From: Ignavibacteria bacterium
GTDB lineage: Bacteria > Bacteroidota > Ignavibacteria > Kapaibacteriales > UBA4661
Length of the DNA stretch: 7,731 nt
Assembly: GCA_013298375.1 (NCBI GenBank)
Contig: JAAFHM010000218.1
Coordinates: forward strand, 1 to 7,731
Direction: 5' to 3'
Made by a program: the position numbers and the translations under genes. The notes beneath the pieces were generated by a model that was not told where the DNA came from, did not search any database, and was given only the letters and a program-made list of their open reading frames with translations. Shown here in pieces: positions 1 to 5,306 of the stretch (position 1 is its first letter; every line of letters begins with the position of its first letter).

Positions 1-76
1 GTTCCCAACGCTGCACCGACTTGATAGTTACGCCAAGAAAGTCGGCTACTTCTCGGCTAGTCAGTGTGTCTTTCAT
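1..76 (-). CDS. Helix-turn-helix (MerR/HTH_17-like) protein, N-terminal fragment
   Basis: The first 25 codons of a gene that runs off the left edge. The peptide starts MKDTLTSREVADFLGVTIKS and continues VQRWE. This is the short helix-turn-helix pattern of the MerR/excisionase (HTH_17) class: a 'tsrEvAdfLGVt' first helix, a turn, and a recognition helix ending in RW. It should bind DNA. The same start is typical of the small serine recombinase (OrfA) of IS607-family elements and of excisionase-like regulators, and the missing C-terminus would decide between them. The ATG at 76 is preceded by GGGGAA at very short spacing. An in-frame ATG at 91 would add MYIGE, so the true start may be 91. The gene follows the SDR gene by about 50 bp on the same strand. 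The HTH reading is fairly safe; the recombinase reading is only a guess. Confidence 0.6.
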   Translation of the reverse strand, partial: MKDTLTSREVADFLGVTIKSVQRWE

Positions 77-79
77 TTC

Positions 80-98
80 CCCAATATACATTATTGGG
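80..98 (-). promoter_or_regulatory. Small perfect inverted repeat over the start of the HTH gene
   Basis: CCCAATA (80-86) and TATTGGG (92-98) form a perfect 7-bp inverted repeat with a 5-nt spacer. It lies just upstream of the ATG at 76. On the minus-strand RNA the loop holds another in-frame ATG (91-89), and the 3' arm carries the G-run that would be the only ribosome-binding-like sequence for the ATG at 76. As DNA it could be an operator for the HTH protein itself; as RNA it could hide the start. No T-run follows it, so it does not look like a terminator for the SDR gene. Confidence 0.35.
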
Positions 99-127
99 TA
101 GTATTTTCCAACTCTAAGTCTTCTCCG

Positions 128-898
128 CTAAATCGTATGCCCGCCATCAACTGTATAAACACCGCCGGTGCAGTAAGCACCAGCATCGGAAGCGAGGAAT
201 AGCGCCAACGCTGCTACTTCTTCCGCAGAGCCGATACGCCCTAGGGGAACGGAATTGAGCATATATCCCAAATGCTTTTCATTATCCCAAATTGCTTGGC
301 TAAATTTTGTTTTGATTAAGCCCGGACAAATAGCATTGGCGCGAATGTTGTCTTTGCCCCATTCCTCCGCCATTGTTTTGGTGAGCATGATAAGCGCTGC
401 TTTGCTCACGCTATAAATCCCCAATCCCGGTTCAGGGCTTATCCCGCCGACACTGCTAATGTTTATTACTGCGCCGCCGCCTTGCTTTGCCATAATCGGG
501 TGAATGAGTTTGCCAAGTTCAAACGGTCCCTTCACATTGACTTCCATAATTTTATTGAAGGCATCTTCGCTACATTTCGTCATGGATCCAAAAACAGGAT
601 TTGCCGCCGCATTATTGACGACAATATCAATCCGCCCGTACTGCTCCATCGTGCGCTGGACAAGATTCTGCAAATCCGCCACACTACCTGCATGAGCGGC
701 TACGGGTAGTGCATCAAAGCCCTTTGCCTTAAATTCCTGTGCAACCTCGTCCACCGCTTCTTGCTTGCGACTACTCAAAACGACCTTTGCACCATGCTCG
801 GCAAGTCCAAACGCAATCGCTTCGCCAATACCTTTGCTTGCGCCGGTAATTACGGCAACTTTGCCTGTTACATCAAATTTTGCTTTTACGGAATCCAT
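128..898 (-). CDS. Classical SDR family oxidoreductase (DHRS4-like)
   Basis: A 256-residue short-chain dehydrogenase/reductase, the usual length for the classical family, made of one Rossmann domain and probably a soluble tetramer. Visible motifs: the cofactor loop TGASKGIG (18-25), NNAA (95-98), Asn121 in the NVKG helix, catalytic Ser149, Tyr162 and Lys166 in YSVSK, then the CPGLIKT segment (191-197) and a GG-V-VDGG C-terminus. Arg44 after the second strand (LSSRK) favours NADP(H) over NAD(H). The segments NNAAANPVFGS and APGLIKT-F-like resemble the DHRS4 carbonyl/retinal reductase branch, so reduction of a carbonyl or oxidation of a secondary alcohol is likely. The substrate cannot be read from sequence. 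The ATG at 898 has no evident Shine-Dalgarno. The gene is separated from the upstream peptidase by 63 bp containing a probable terminator, so it may have its own promoter, but none is clear. Confidence 0.93.
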   Translation of the reverse strand: MDSVKAKFDVTGKVAVITGASKGIGEAIAFGLAEHGAKVVLSSRKQEAVDEVAQEFKAKGFDALPVAAHAGSVADLQNLVQRTMEQYGRIDIVVNNAAANPVFGSMTKCSEDAFNKIMEVNVKGPFELGKLIHPIMAKQGGGAVINISSVGGISPEPGLGIYSVSKAALIMLTKTMAEEWGKDNIRANAICPGLIKTKFSQAIWDNEKHLGYMLNSVPLGRIGSAEEVAALALFLASDAGAYCTGGVYTVDGGHTI

Positions 899-950
899 AG
901 TGTTATGGCGAATAAGAAATGATGAAGGATGGAGTTTTGGAACATGAAAT

Positions 951-979
951 AAAAAAGCGGCTTACGGCAAATCCGCCGC
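951..979 (-). terminator. Probable intrinsic terminator of the M28 peptidase gene
   Basis: Read on the minus strand, GCGGC (979-975) pairs with GCCGC (961-957) around a 13-nt loop and is followed at once by six Ts (956-951). The hairpin overlaps the peptidase stop codon (964-962). The stem is short but all G:C, and the T-tract is in the right place. It would separate the peptidase transcript from the SDR gene, though read-through is possible because the gap is only 63 bp. Confidence 0.55.
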
Positions 980-2431
980 AATATACATCATCACCGCAAT
1001 CGCCGCCGCGCATTTGTTCAAGTCGAGTGGGTCTATTTTGTCAGGTGTATCGGCGTGGGTGTGGTGGAACCAAAAATATTTTGAGCCTTCTACTTCGATA
1101 TTCATTTGTGGAACACTTTGTGCGATAAGTGGGGAAATATCGGCTCCGCCACCGCCAACTTTCACGTTTGCCGATTGTACTGGATGGAGCAGTGTTGCGG
1201 CGGCGCGATAGGTCTTGTAGAGTTCGGGCGCACCTGTAAAAGCAAAACCTTCGGGCGCAAAAATTCCACCATCGGACTCAAACGCCAAAATATGCTTCTC
1301 GTTTTGATGGCGATTCGCGTACTCTGCACCGCCCCGCAAGCCATTTTCTTCGTTTGTCCAGAGCGCAAGGCGAAGGGTGCGGCGTGGACGCAACCCAAGT
1401 TCCTTTAAGATTTGCAGCGCCTTCCACGTCGCGTAGCAACCGCCTGCGTCGTCCAGCGCTCCAGTGCCAACGTCCCATGAGTCAATGTGTCCGCCCATCA
1501 CAACGATTTCTTCAGGCTTTTCGCGCCCTTTCAACTCGGCAATAACATTTCGTGAAACCGCATCCGGTAAAGTCTGGGCGTTCATCGTGAGGCACACTTT
1601 CACTTTTTCACCGCGCTCGGTCATGCGGGCAATAATATCGGCATCTTCTGTCGAAAGAGCGGCATGAGGAATTTTGACAATGCTATCTTGGTAGCGCATT
1701 CCGCCCGTGTGGGGCGACCGCATGGAATACGATGCCACAGAGCGCACCAAACTTGCCACCGCGCCAACCTCAGCCGCCCGAACAGCCCCTTCGGAACGAT
1801 AACGCACGGTTGCACGATATTGCGTGAACGGGGCGTTGAAGAGGACGATTTTTCCTTTTGCTTCGGCAGCGCGGCGAGTCAGTTCCGCGAAATCGCGCAC
1901 CACCAATACCTCCGACGTAATGCCGCCCGGAGGCGTTGCAACGCTGCCACCCAAGCCCAGCATGGACATTGTGTACGGGCGTGGGCTGACCATCACACAA
2001 GATTCCTCTCCACGCACCCAAGCGGGAACTTTCACGTCTTCGCCGCGCACGTTTTCGTGTCCGTCGGCTTTCATGGTTTGCAAAAGCCAATCTATCGCCC
2101 GTTCAAGCCCCGGCGATCCCGAGAAGCGTGAACCAAAGGTATCGCACATATACTGCAAGCGCGTATAAGCAAGGCTGTCCTTCAAAGCGTGTTGGATGAT
2201 ACGTTTTGCGGCTTCGCCGTATGTTTTCTGCATAAATGCTGAATCGAGTTGAGCGATATTAGCGTAAGGAAGCGGTGCAGAGGCGGTACTGGATGGCTCA
2301 AAAACAGGTGTTCCGGCAGGAGTCAAAATCGGCTGCCCGCCCGGGGTCAGCATCGGTTTACGGGTTTGTTGAGCAAAAGAACAGAAACTATTCCCCAGTA
2401 TCAAAGTGATAACAACAACATAAAGGCGCAT
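962..2431 (-). CDS. Secreted M28 metallopeptidase, carboxypeptidase Q-like
   Basis: A 489-residue zinc peptidase of family M28, closest in pattern to carboxypeptidase Q (plasma glutamate carboxypeptidase). This group releases amino acids from dipeptides or peptide C-termini using two zinc ions. A hydrophobic signal peptide (about 1-20) ends FA|QQ, a signal peptidase I site; Cys17 is not in a good lipobox. Residues 28-43 are two tandem octads of form LTP-x-G-x-P-(I/V). The region at about 165-295 matches the inserted protease-associated segment. The catalytic core follows: HIDSWD (His315, with Asp317), ALDDAGG (bridging Asp327), NEENG (general base Glu361, ligand Glu362), FESDGG (Asp387) and the C-terminal FHHTHADT (455-462) that gives the last His ligand. 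All metal ligands are present, so it should be active. It probably works in the periplasm or outside the cell. It has a 970-bp upstream region and appears monocistronic. Confidence 0.92.
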   Translation of the reverse strand: MRLYVVVITLILGNSFCSFAQQTRKPMLTPGGQPILTPAGTPVFEPSSTASAPLPYANIAQLDSAFMQKTYGEAAKRIIQHALKDSLAYTRLQYMCDTFGSRFSGSPGLERAIDWLLQTMKADGHENVRGEDVKVPAWVRGEESCVMVSPRPYTMSMLGLGGSVATPPGGITSEVLVVRDFAELTRRAAEAKGKIVLFNAPFTQYRATVRYRSEGAVRAAEVGAVASLVRSVASYSMRSPHTGGMRYQDSIVKIPHAALSTEDADIIARMTERGEKVKVCLTMNAQTLPDAVSRNVIAELKGREKPEEIVVMGGHIDSWDVGTGALDDAGGCYATWKALQILKELGLRPRRTLRLALWTNEENGLRGGAEYANRHQNEKHILAFESDGGIFAPEGFAFTGAPELYKTYRAAATLLHPVQSANVKVGGGGADISPLIAQSVPQMNIEVEGSKYFWFHHTHADTPDKIDPLDLNKCAAAIAVMMYIAADLP

Positions 2432-2562
2432 ACAAAATCAGAAAAGAGATGAAGGTCGTCGTGCGTGGATTGCAGAAAAATTAGCCAATTCCCCCGTCAT
2501 AATCAAAATATTTAGAACAATTGTCCGCAAGCATTCCCCCATGCTGCTGTTCCACAATGATT

Positions 2563-2603
2563 CAGATGAGACACATTTTCTCAGTCTGAAACATTCTGAA
2601 ACA
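2563..2603. repeat. Inverted plus tandem repeats upstream of the peptidase gene
   Basis: CAGATGAGA (2563-2571) pairs with TCTCA-G-TCTG (2579-2588): nine base pairs with a single bulged G and a 7-nt loop. Overlapping its right arm are two direct copies of TCTGAAACA (2585-2593 and 2595-2603), a period of exactly 10 bp, or one helical turn. The cluster lies about 130-170 bp upstream of the peptidase ATG. Such spacing is typical of a protein-binding site, but no regulator can be named and the promoter itself was not identified. Confidence 0.35.
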
Positions 2604-2691
2604 GGCGAATTGCAAAAACGGTTATGGCGTTAAAGCGTTACACAGTAAAATTTTAACCACTGTCGCATTTTTTGGCACAACCTTTGAAATA

Positions 2692-3040
2692 GAACTCTTC
2701 ACACAAGGCATATAGCACTAAAGAGTTCCAAATCCTCTCACAATGCCTTCTGGGCTTTCGTTCTTTTTATCGGTAGTTGACCGAATCGTTTCGTCTCTCT
2801 TCGGCATCGTTGTTTATAGCGTCTCCCCTCTCCAACGATGCACGGTTTTCAGAGGGTTCGCGGCTTCTTTTGGAGATAATTTCCCCTCCCCTGCACACTC
2901 TCACGAAGTTGCCAGCGAACCCACCTGAATACCGCTTCTCAACAAGAAACTTTCGACTCCTACGCCCGAACAGTGTATGTTCTAACTAACCCTGCATCAA
3001 ACAAACCCTCCCATACACTGTTCGGGCGTTATTTTTTTTA
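2692..3040 (+). ncRNA. Candidate structured non-coding RNA
   Basis: About 350 nt densely filled with perfect complementary segments in order: GAACTCTT/AAGAGTTC (2692-2699, 2721-2728) interleaved with AAGGCAT/ATGCCTT (2705-2711, 2743-2749); TCGGT/ACCGA (2770-2774, 2780-2784); GCATCGTTG/CAACGATGC (2804-2812, 2833-2841) interleaved with CCCTCT/AGAGGG (2826-2831, 2851-2856); GGGTTCGC/GCGAACCC (2854-2861, 2915-2922); then a terminator-like stem and T-run to 3039. The interleaved pairs are H-type pseudoknot layouts. The plus strand is assigned only because the T-run follows the last stem on that strand; the other stems have no wobble pairs to indicate a direction. It does not match the conserved sequences of tmRNA, RNase P, SRP RNA or tRNA that I could look for. 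No clear plus-strand promoter was found. It could instead be a patchwork of palindromic repeats. Confidence 0.3.
2962..3039 (+). terminator. Strong 18-bp stem followed by T8 (plus-strand terminator-like)
   Basis: ACGCCCGAACAGTGTATG (2962-2979) and its exact reverse complement (3012-3029) form a perfect 18-bp stem around a 32-nt loop, followed on the plus strand by TA and eight Ts (3032-3039). This has the layout of a Rho-independent terminator, although the loop is longer than usual. On the minus strand no T-run follows the stem, so it does not serve the minus-strand genes. No plus-strand protein gene lies upstream, so it either ends a non-coding RNA or is an inverted-repeat element next to a chance T-run. 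Its flanks show no direct repeats. Confidence 0.5.
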
Positions 3041-3121
3041 TCCCTTTCTCAAGTGTAATATTGGGGAACGAACTGCGTTCGCGCTCCTGTTGGATGGGGC
3101 AGTTTTACGCGCTTCATATTT

Positions 3122-3293
3122 TATCTTTCGTAACTGGTCCGGTATGTCGTTCCGTCCTACGCTTTCCTAGGCGTAGAACGGATTTCCCGGAACTACTCCA
3201 ACAGGAACAGTACCGGGCAAACCGTACTACGGCAGCGCTCTTTCACTCCTCAGCCGTAGCACGGGAAAGACACCTGACCAGTTACTATCTTTC
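3122..3293. mobile_element. MITE-like element with 8-bp target duplication (IS66-type ends)
   Basis: The element proper is 3130-3285 (156 bp). Its left end GTAACTGGTC (3130-3139) is the exact reverse complement of its right end GACCAGTTAC (3276-3285). After one mismatch the identity continues with GGT, then becomes imperfect. Directly outside are two perfect copies of TATCTTTC (3122-3129 and 3286-3293), an 8-bp target-site duplication. Inside are two long hairpins, 3153-3163/3171-3181 (about 11 bp) and 3222-3233/3252-3263 (about 12 bp), plus CCCGG/CCGGG (3186-3190, 3213-3217). It is too short to encode a transposase, so it is non-autonomous. Ends starting GTAA with 8-bp duplications are known for the IS66 family; the assignment to that family is inference. 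The perfect duplication suggests a fairly recent insertion. Confidence 0.8.
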
Positions 3294-3400
3294 ATCCTTT
3301 CTCGCCTAAATGCTATTTTGCCTAGGCAGCTACTCTTTTCTTTCACGATGATGCCGATAGGTTGCCAATGGCGAGGGAGATCGAGAGATATTTGCCCACT

Positions 3401-4330
3401 TTAATCACATTTCTGATTCATCCAATCATGTACTGACTGTGCAAAGCGCTCCGGTGCGCCTTCGCTGGTGCGGAGATAAAGCGACGGCTCAATCAATTCC
3501 AACTCCATGAGGGCAAATTCCTCCGGCTTGCCGTCGTCCGAAAGCCGCACGACATCTACTCTGGCGTACATTGGCGTACCGAAGCCGAGAGTTTTGAGCG
3601 CGTGCATCACTTTGTCCGTGCCTTCCCGCAGTGCGGCGTAATGCGGCGTGGCGCTTGGCTTTGCCTCGCGGATGTCGCCACCATGCTCTTCTTGCACACG
3701 AAAATCGCCACTTGCAGGGGTTTTGATAATTGCATGGCTAAATTTGCCGTTGAAATAAAACACCGAATACTCACCTTCGCTGACGACAGCTTGGAGAAAG
3801 GGCTGCACCATGTAGGCGCGTGTACGAAAGACCTCGCGCAGCGTCGGCAAGATCTCTTCGGCGTTATCTTGACGAATCGGATACGTGTGGTCAGCGTTGG
3901 CGCTAATAGTAGGTTTGACGATGAGAGTATCCATGCCGAGTGCTTCAAACCATGATTCAACGGGCATTTCCGAACCGGCTTCGCCCCAAAGTGTTGGTAC
4001 GATTTTTACGCCAACACGTTCAAGGTCGCGTAAATACGTTTTGTCCATATTCCAACGCACTATTTTCAAAGGATTTTGCAGAATCGTACCGCTTTTAACG
4101 ATGCGCTCCAATGTTGCCAGAAACGCCGTTGGGTCTTGCTGATAATCCCAAGGAGTGCGGATAAGCACGAGATTGTAAGCGCTCCAATCGGTGTTTTCGC
4201 TTCTCCACGAAACGGGATGAATTTCCCAGCCAAGTGCCTGAAAATGTGGGTAGGCGAGTTCGTCGTCAATGACGAAATCAGCGCTATTGTCCATGGTGAG
4301 TGAAGCGATTTTGAGCATTGGATTAGGCAT
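3401..4330 (-). CDS. ATP-grasp ligase, RimK/DcsG-like
   Basis: A 309-residue protein with an ATP-grasp fold, of the type often annotated as RimK-like or as similar to the D-cycloserine-forming enzyme DcsG. Such enzymes activate a carboxylate with ATP as an acyl phosphate and join it to an amine. Visible parts: an N-terminal substrate domain (about 1-90) with LIRTPWDY (56-63); NMDKTYL with Lys97; the ATP-binding strand LIVKP with Lys139; a loop ISANADHTY (142-150); GEYSVFYFNGKFSHAIIKTP (186-205); FRVQEEHGG (210-218); YARVD (255-259); and the magnesium-binding ELELIEPSLYL (277-287). The length is normal for the group. Its ATG overlaps the fcl stop codon (shared ATGCCTAA), so translation is probably coupled; Met5 (4318) is an alternative start. 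Substrates cannot be read from sequence. The neighbour suggests modification of a sugar or surface glycan, but a free peptide-like metabolite is equally possible. Confidence 0.8.
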   Translation of the reverse strand: MPNPMLKIASLTMDNSADFVIDDELAYPHFQALGWEIHPVSWRSENTDWSAYNLVLIRTPWDYQQDPTAFLATLERIVKSGTILQNPLKIVRWNMDKTYLRDLERVGVKIVPTLWGEAGSEMPVESWFEALGMDTLIVKPTISANADHTYPIRQDNAEEILPTLREVFRTRAYMVQPFLQAVVSEGEYSVFYFNGKFSHAIIKTPASGDFRVQEEHGGDIREAKPSATPHYAALREGTDKVMHALKTLGFGTPMYARVDVVRLSDDGKPEEFALMELELIEPSLYLRTSEGAPERFAQSVHDWMNQKCD

Positions 4331-5291
4331 GGCTTATTTCCTTGGTTGGTTCTTTTTGTTCAAAGGTGCGTGTTTGCAAATACCACTCCACAACGCTCGT
4401 GATACCTTCACGGAGTTCGATTTTGTGCCGCCAGCCGAGGTGATGCAATTTCCCGACATCCATGAGTTTACGCGGTGTGCCGTCGGGTTTAGTGCTGTCC
4501 CACGTGATAGTGCCGCTGTAGCCGACAATCTCCGCAATTAACTCGGTAAGCGCTTTAATGCTGATTTCCTGCCCCGTGCCAATGTTCAAAAACTCGCGTC
4601 CGTCGTAGTTCTGCATCAGAAAAATCATCGCATCGGCGGCATCGTGAGAATGGAGAAATTCGCGCAGTGGCGAACCCGTTCCCCATGCGATAACTTCTGG
4701 CGCGGACGACTCTTTTGCTTCGATAAACTTGCGGATAAGCGCCGGAAGCACGTGGGAGGTCTGCAAATCAAAGTTGTCGTTTGGACCATACAAATTCGTC
4801 GGCATACAGGAAATTGCTTGAAAGCCGTATTGGTCGCGGAGCGCCTCGCAGAGCTTGATTCCGGCGATTTTGGCAATCGCATACGGCTCATTCGTCGGCT
4901 CCAAAGGACCCGTCAGCAGAGCATCCTCGTGAAGCGGCTGCGGTGCGAGTTTGGGGTAAATACAGGAACTCCCCAAAAACAGCAATTTTGTTGCTCCGAA
5001 GCGGTATGCAGAATGGATAATATTATTTTGAATCGCCAAATTTTCGTAGAGGAAATCGGCGCGATAGGTGTTGTTAGCATAAATTCCTCCAACTTTTGCC
5101 GCAGCGTCGAAGACATATTCAGGGCGCTCCTGCTCGAAAAAGCGCTCTACATCGGCTTGGCGACGCAAATCCAATTCCTTGGAAGTGCGGGTGATGATAT
5201 TCGTATAGCCCTGTTCGCGGAGCCTTTGAACAATTGCCGAGCCAACTAAGCCGCGATGTCCGGCAACGTAGATTGAATTGGTGTGGGTCAT
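4323..5291 (-). CDS. fcl: GDP-L-fucose synthase
   Basis: A 322-residue extended SDR enzyme, essentially the length of the E. coli protein. It epimerises GDP-4-keto-6-deoxy-D-mannose at C3 and C5 and then reduces C4 with NADPH, giving GDP-L-fucose for polysaccharide or glycoprotein fucosylation in the cytoplasm. Motifs: GHRGLVG (11-17) for NADP binding; AAAKVGGIYANN (63-74); GSSCIYPK (107-114) with Ser108 or Ser109 and the catalytic Cys110; YAIAK with Tyr137 and Lys141; MPTNLYGPNDNFD (163-175); and His180, matching the epimerisation Cys/His pair of the E. coli enzyme shifted by one. GSPLREFLHSHDAADA (206-221) is the typical sugar-nucleotide-binding stretch. It starts 15 bp after serA and overlaps the ATP-grasp gene, so the three are co-transcribed. 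No GDP-mannose 4,6-dehydratase gene (gmd), which supplies its substrate, is in the window. Confidence 0.96.
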   Translation of the reverse strand: MTHTNSIYVAGHRGLVGSAIVQRLREQGYTNIITRTSKELDLRRQADVERFFEQERPEYVFDAAAKVGGIYANNTYRADFLYENLAIQNNIIHSAYRFGATKLLFLGSSCIYPKLAPQPLHEDALLTGPLEPTNEPYAIAKIAGIKLCEALRDQYGFQAISCMPTNLYGPNDNFDLQTSHVLPALIRKFIEAKESSAPEVIAWGTGSPLREFLHSHDAADAMIFLMQNYDGREFLNIGTGQEISIKALTELIAEIVGYSGTITWDSTKPDGTPRKLMDVGKLHHLGWRHKIELREGITSVVEWYLQTRTFEQKEPTKEISHA

Positions 5292-5306
5292 AAATGGCGT
5301 TAATTC

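Larger units (their letters stand above)
2432..3400. other. Gene-free, structure-rich intergenic region
   Basis: About 970 bp between the ATP-grasp gene and the peptidase gene with no convincing protein-coding gene. The short plus-strand reading frames here (for example 2743-2928 and 3061-3309) have no recognisable motif and coincide with inverted repeats. From right to left the region holds: about 105 bp after the ATP-grasp stop with the palindrome TGCCTAGGCA (3319-3328); a MITE-like element (3130-3285); a small hairpin GAACG/CGTTC (3066-3080); an 18-bp perfect stem plus T-run (2962-3039); two pseudoknot-type repeat arrangements; and a presumed promoter/operator area for the peptidase gene (about 2432-2690). 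No T-rich terminator for the ATP-grasp operon on the minus strand was seen. Confidence 0.7.

Noticed and set aside
2488..2540. Direct repeat ATTCCCCC (2488-2495 and 2533-2540)
   Set aside because: An 8-bp low-complexity match 45 bp apart; not enough to call an operator or target duplication.
2743..2989. Plus-strand reading frames of 61-70 residues in the intergenic region
   Set aside because: Ser/Phe/Pro-rich translations with no motif, no ribosome-binding sequence, and running through perfect inverted repeats. They look like chance open frames.
2692..3300. Known large RNAs (tmRNA, RNase P, SRP RNA), a retron or a self-splicing intron
   Set aside because: I looked for the RNase P GAGGAAAGTCCG core, tmRNA ends with CCA, the SRP GGAAG core, group II domain V and the group I conserved core on both strands and found none. 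No reverse transcriptase is present.
3061..3309. Plus-strand 82-residue frame across the MITE
   Set aside because: It is created by the mobile element and its flank and resembles no transposase. The 156-bp element cannot encode one.
4644..5249. 201-residue plus-strand frame opposite fcl
   Set aside because: It is the antisense shadow of the well-supported fcl gene and shows no domain of its own.
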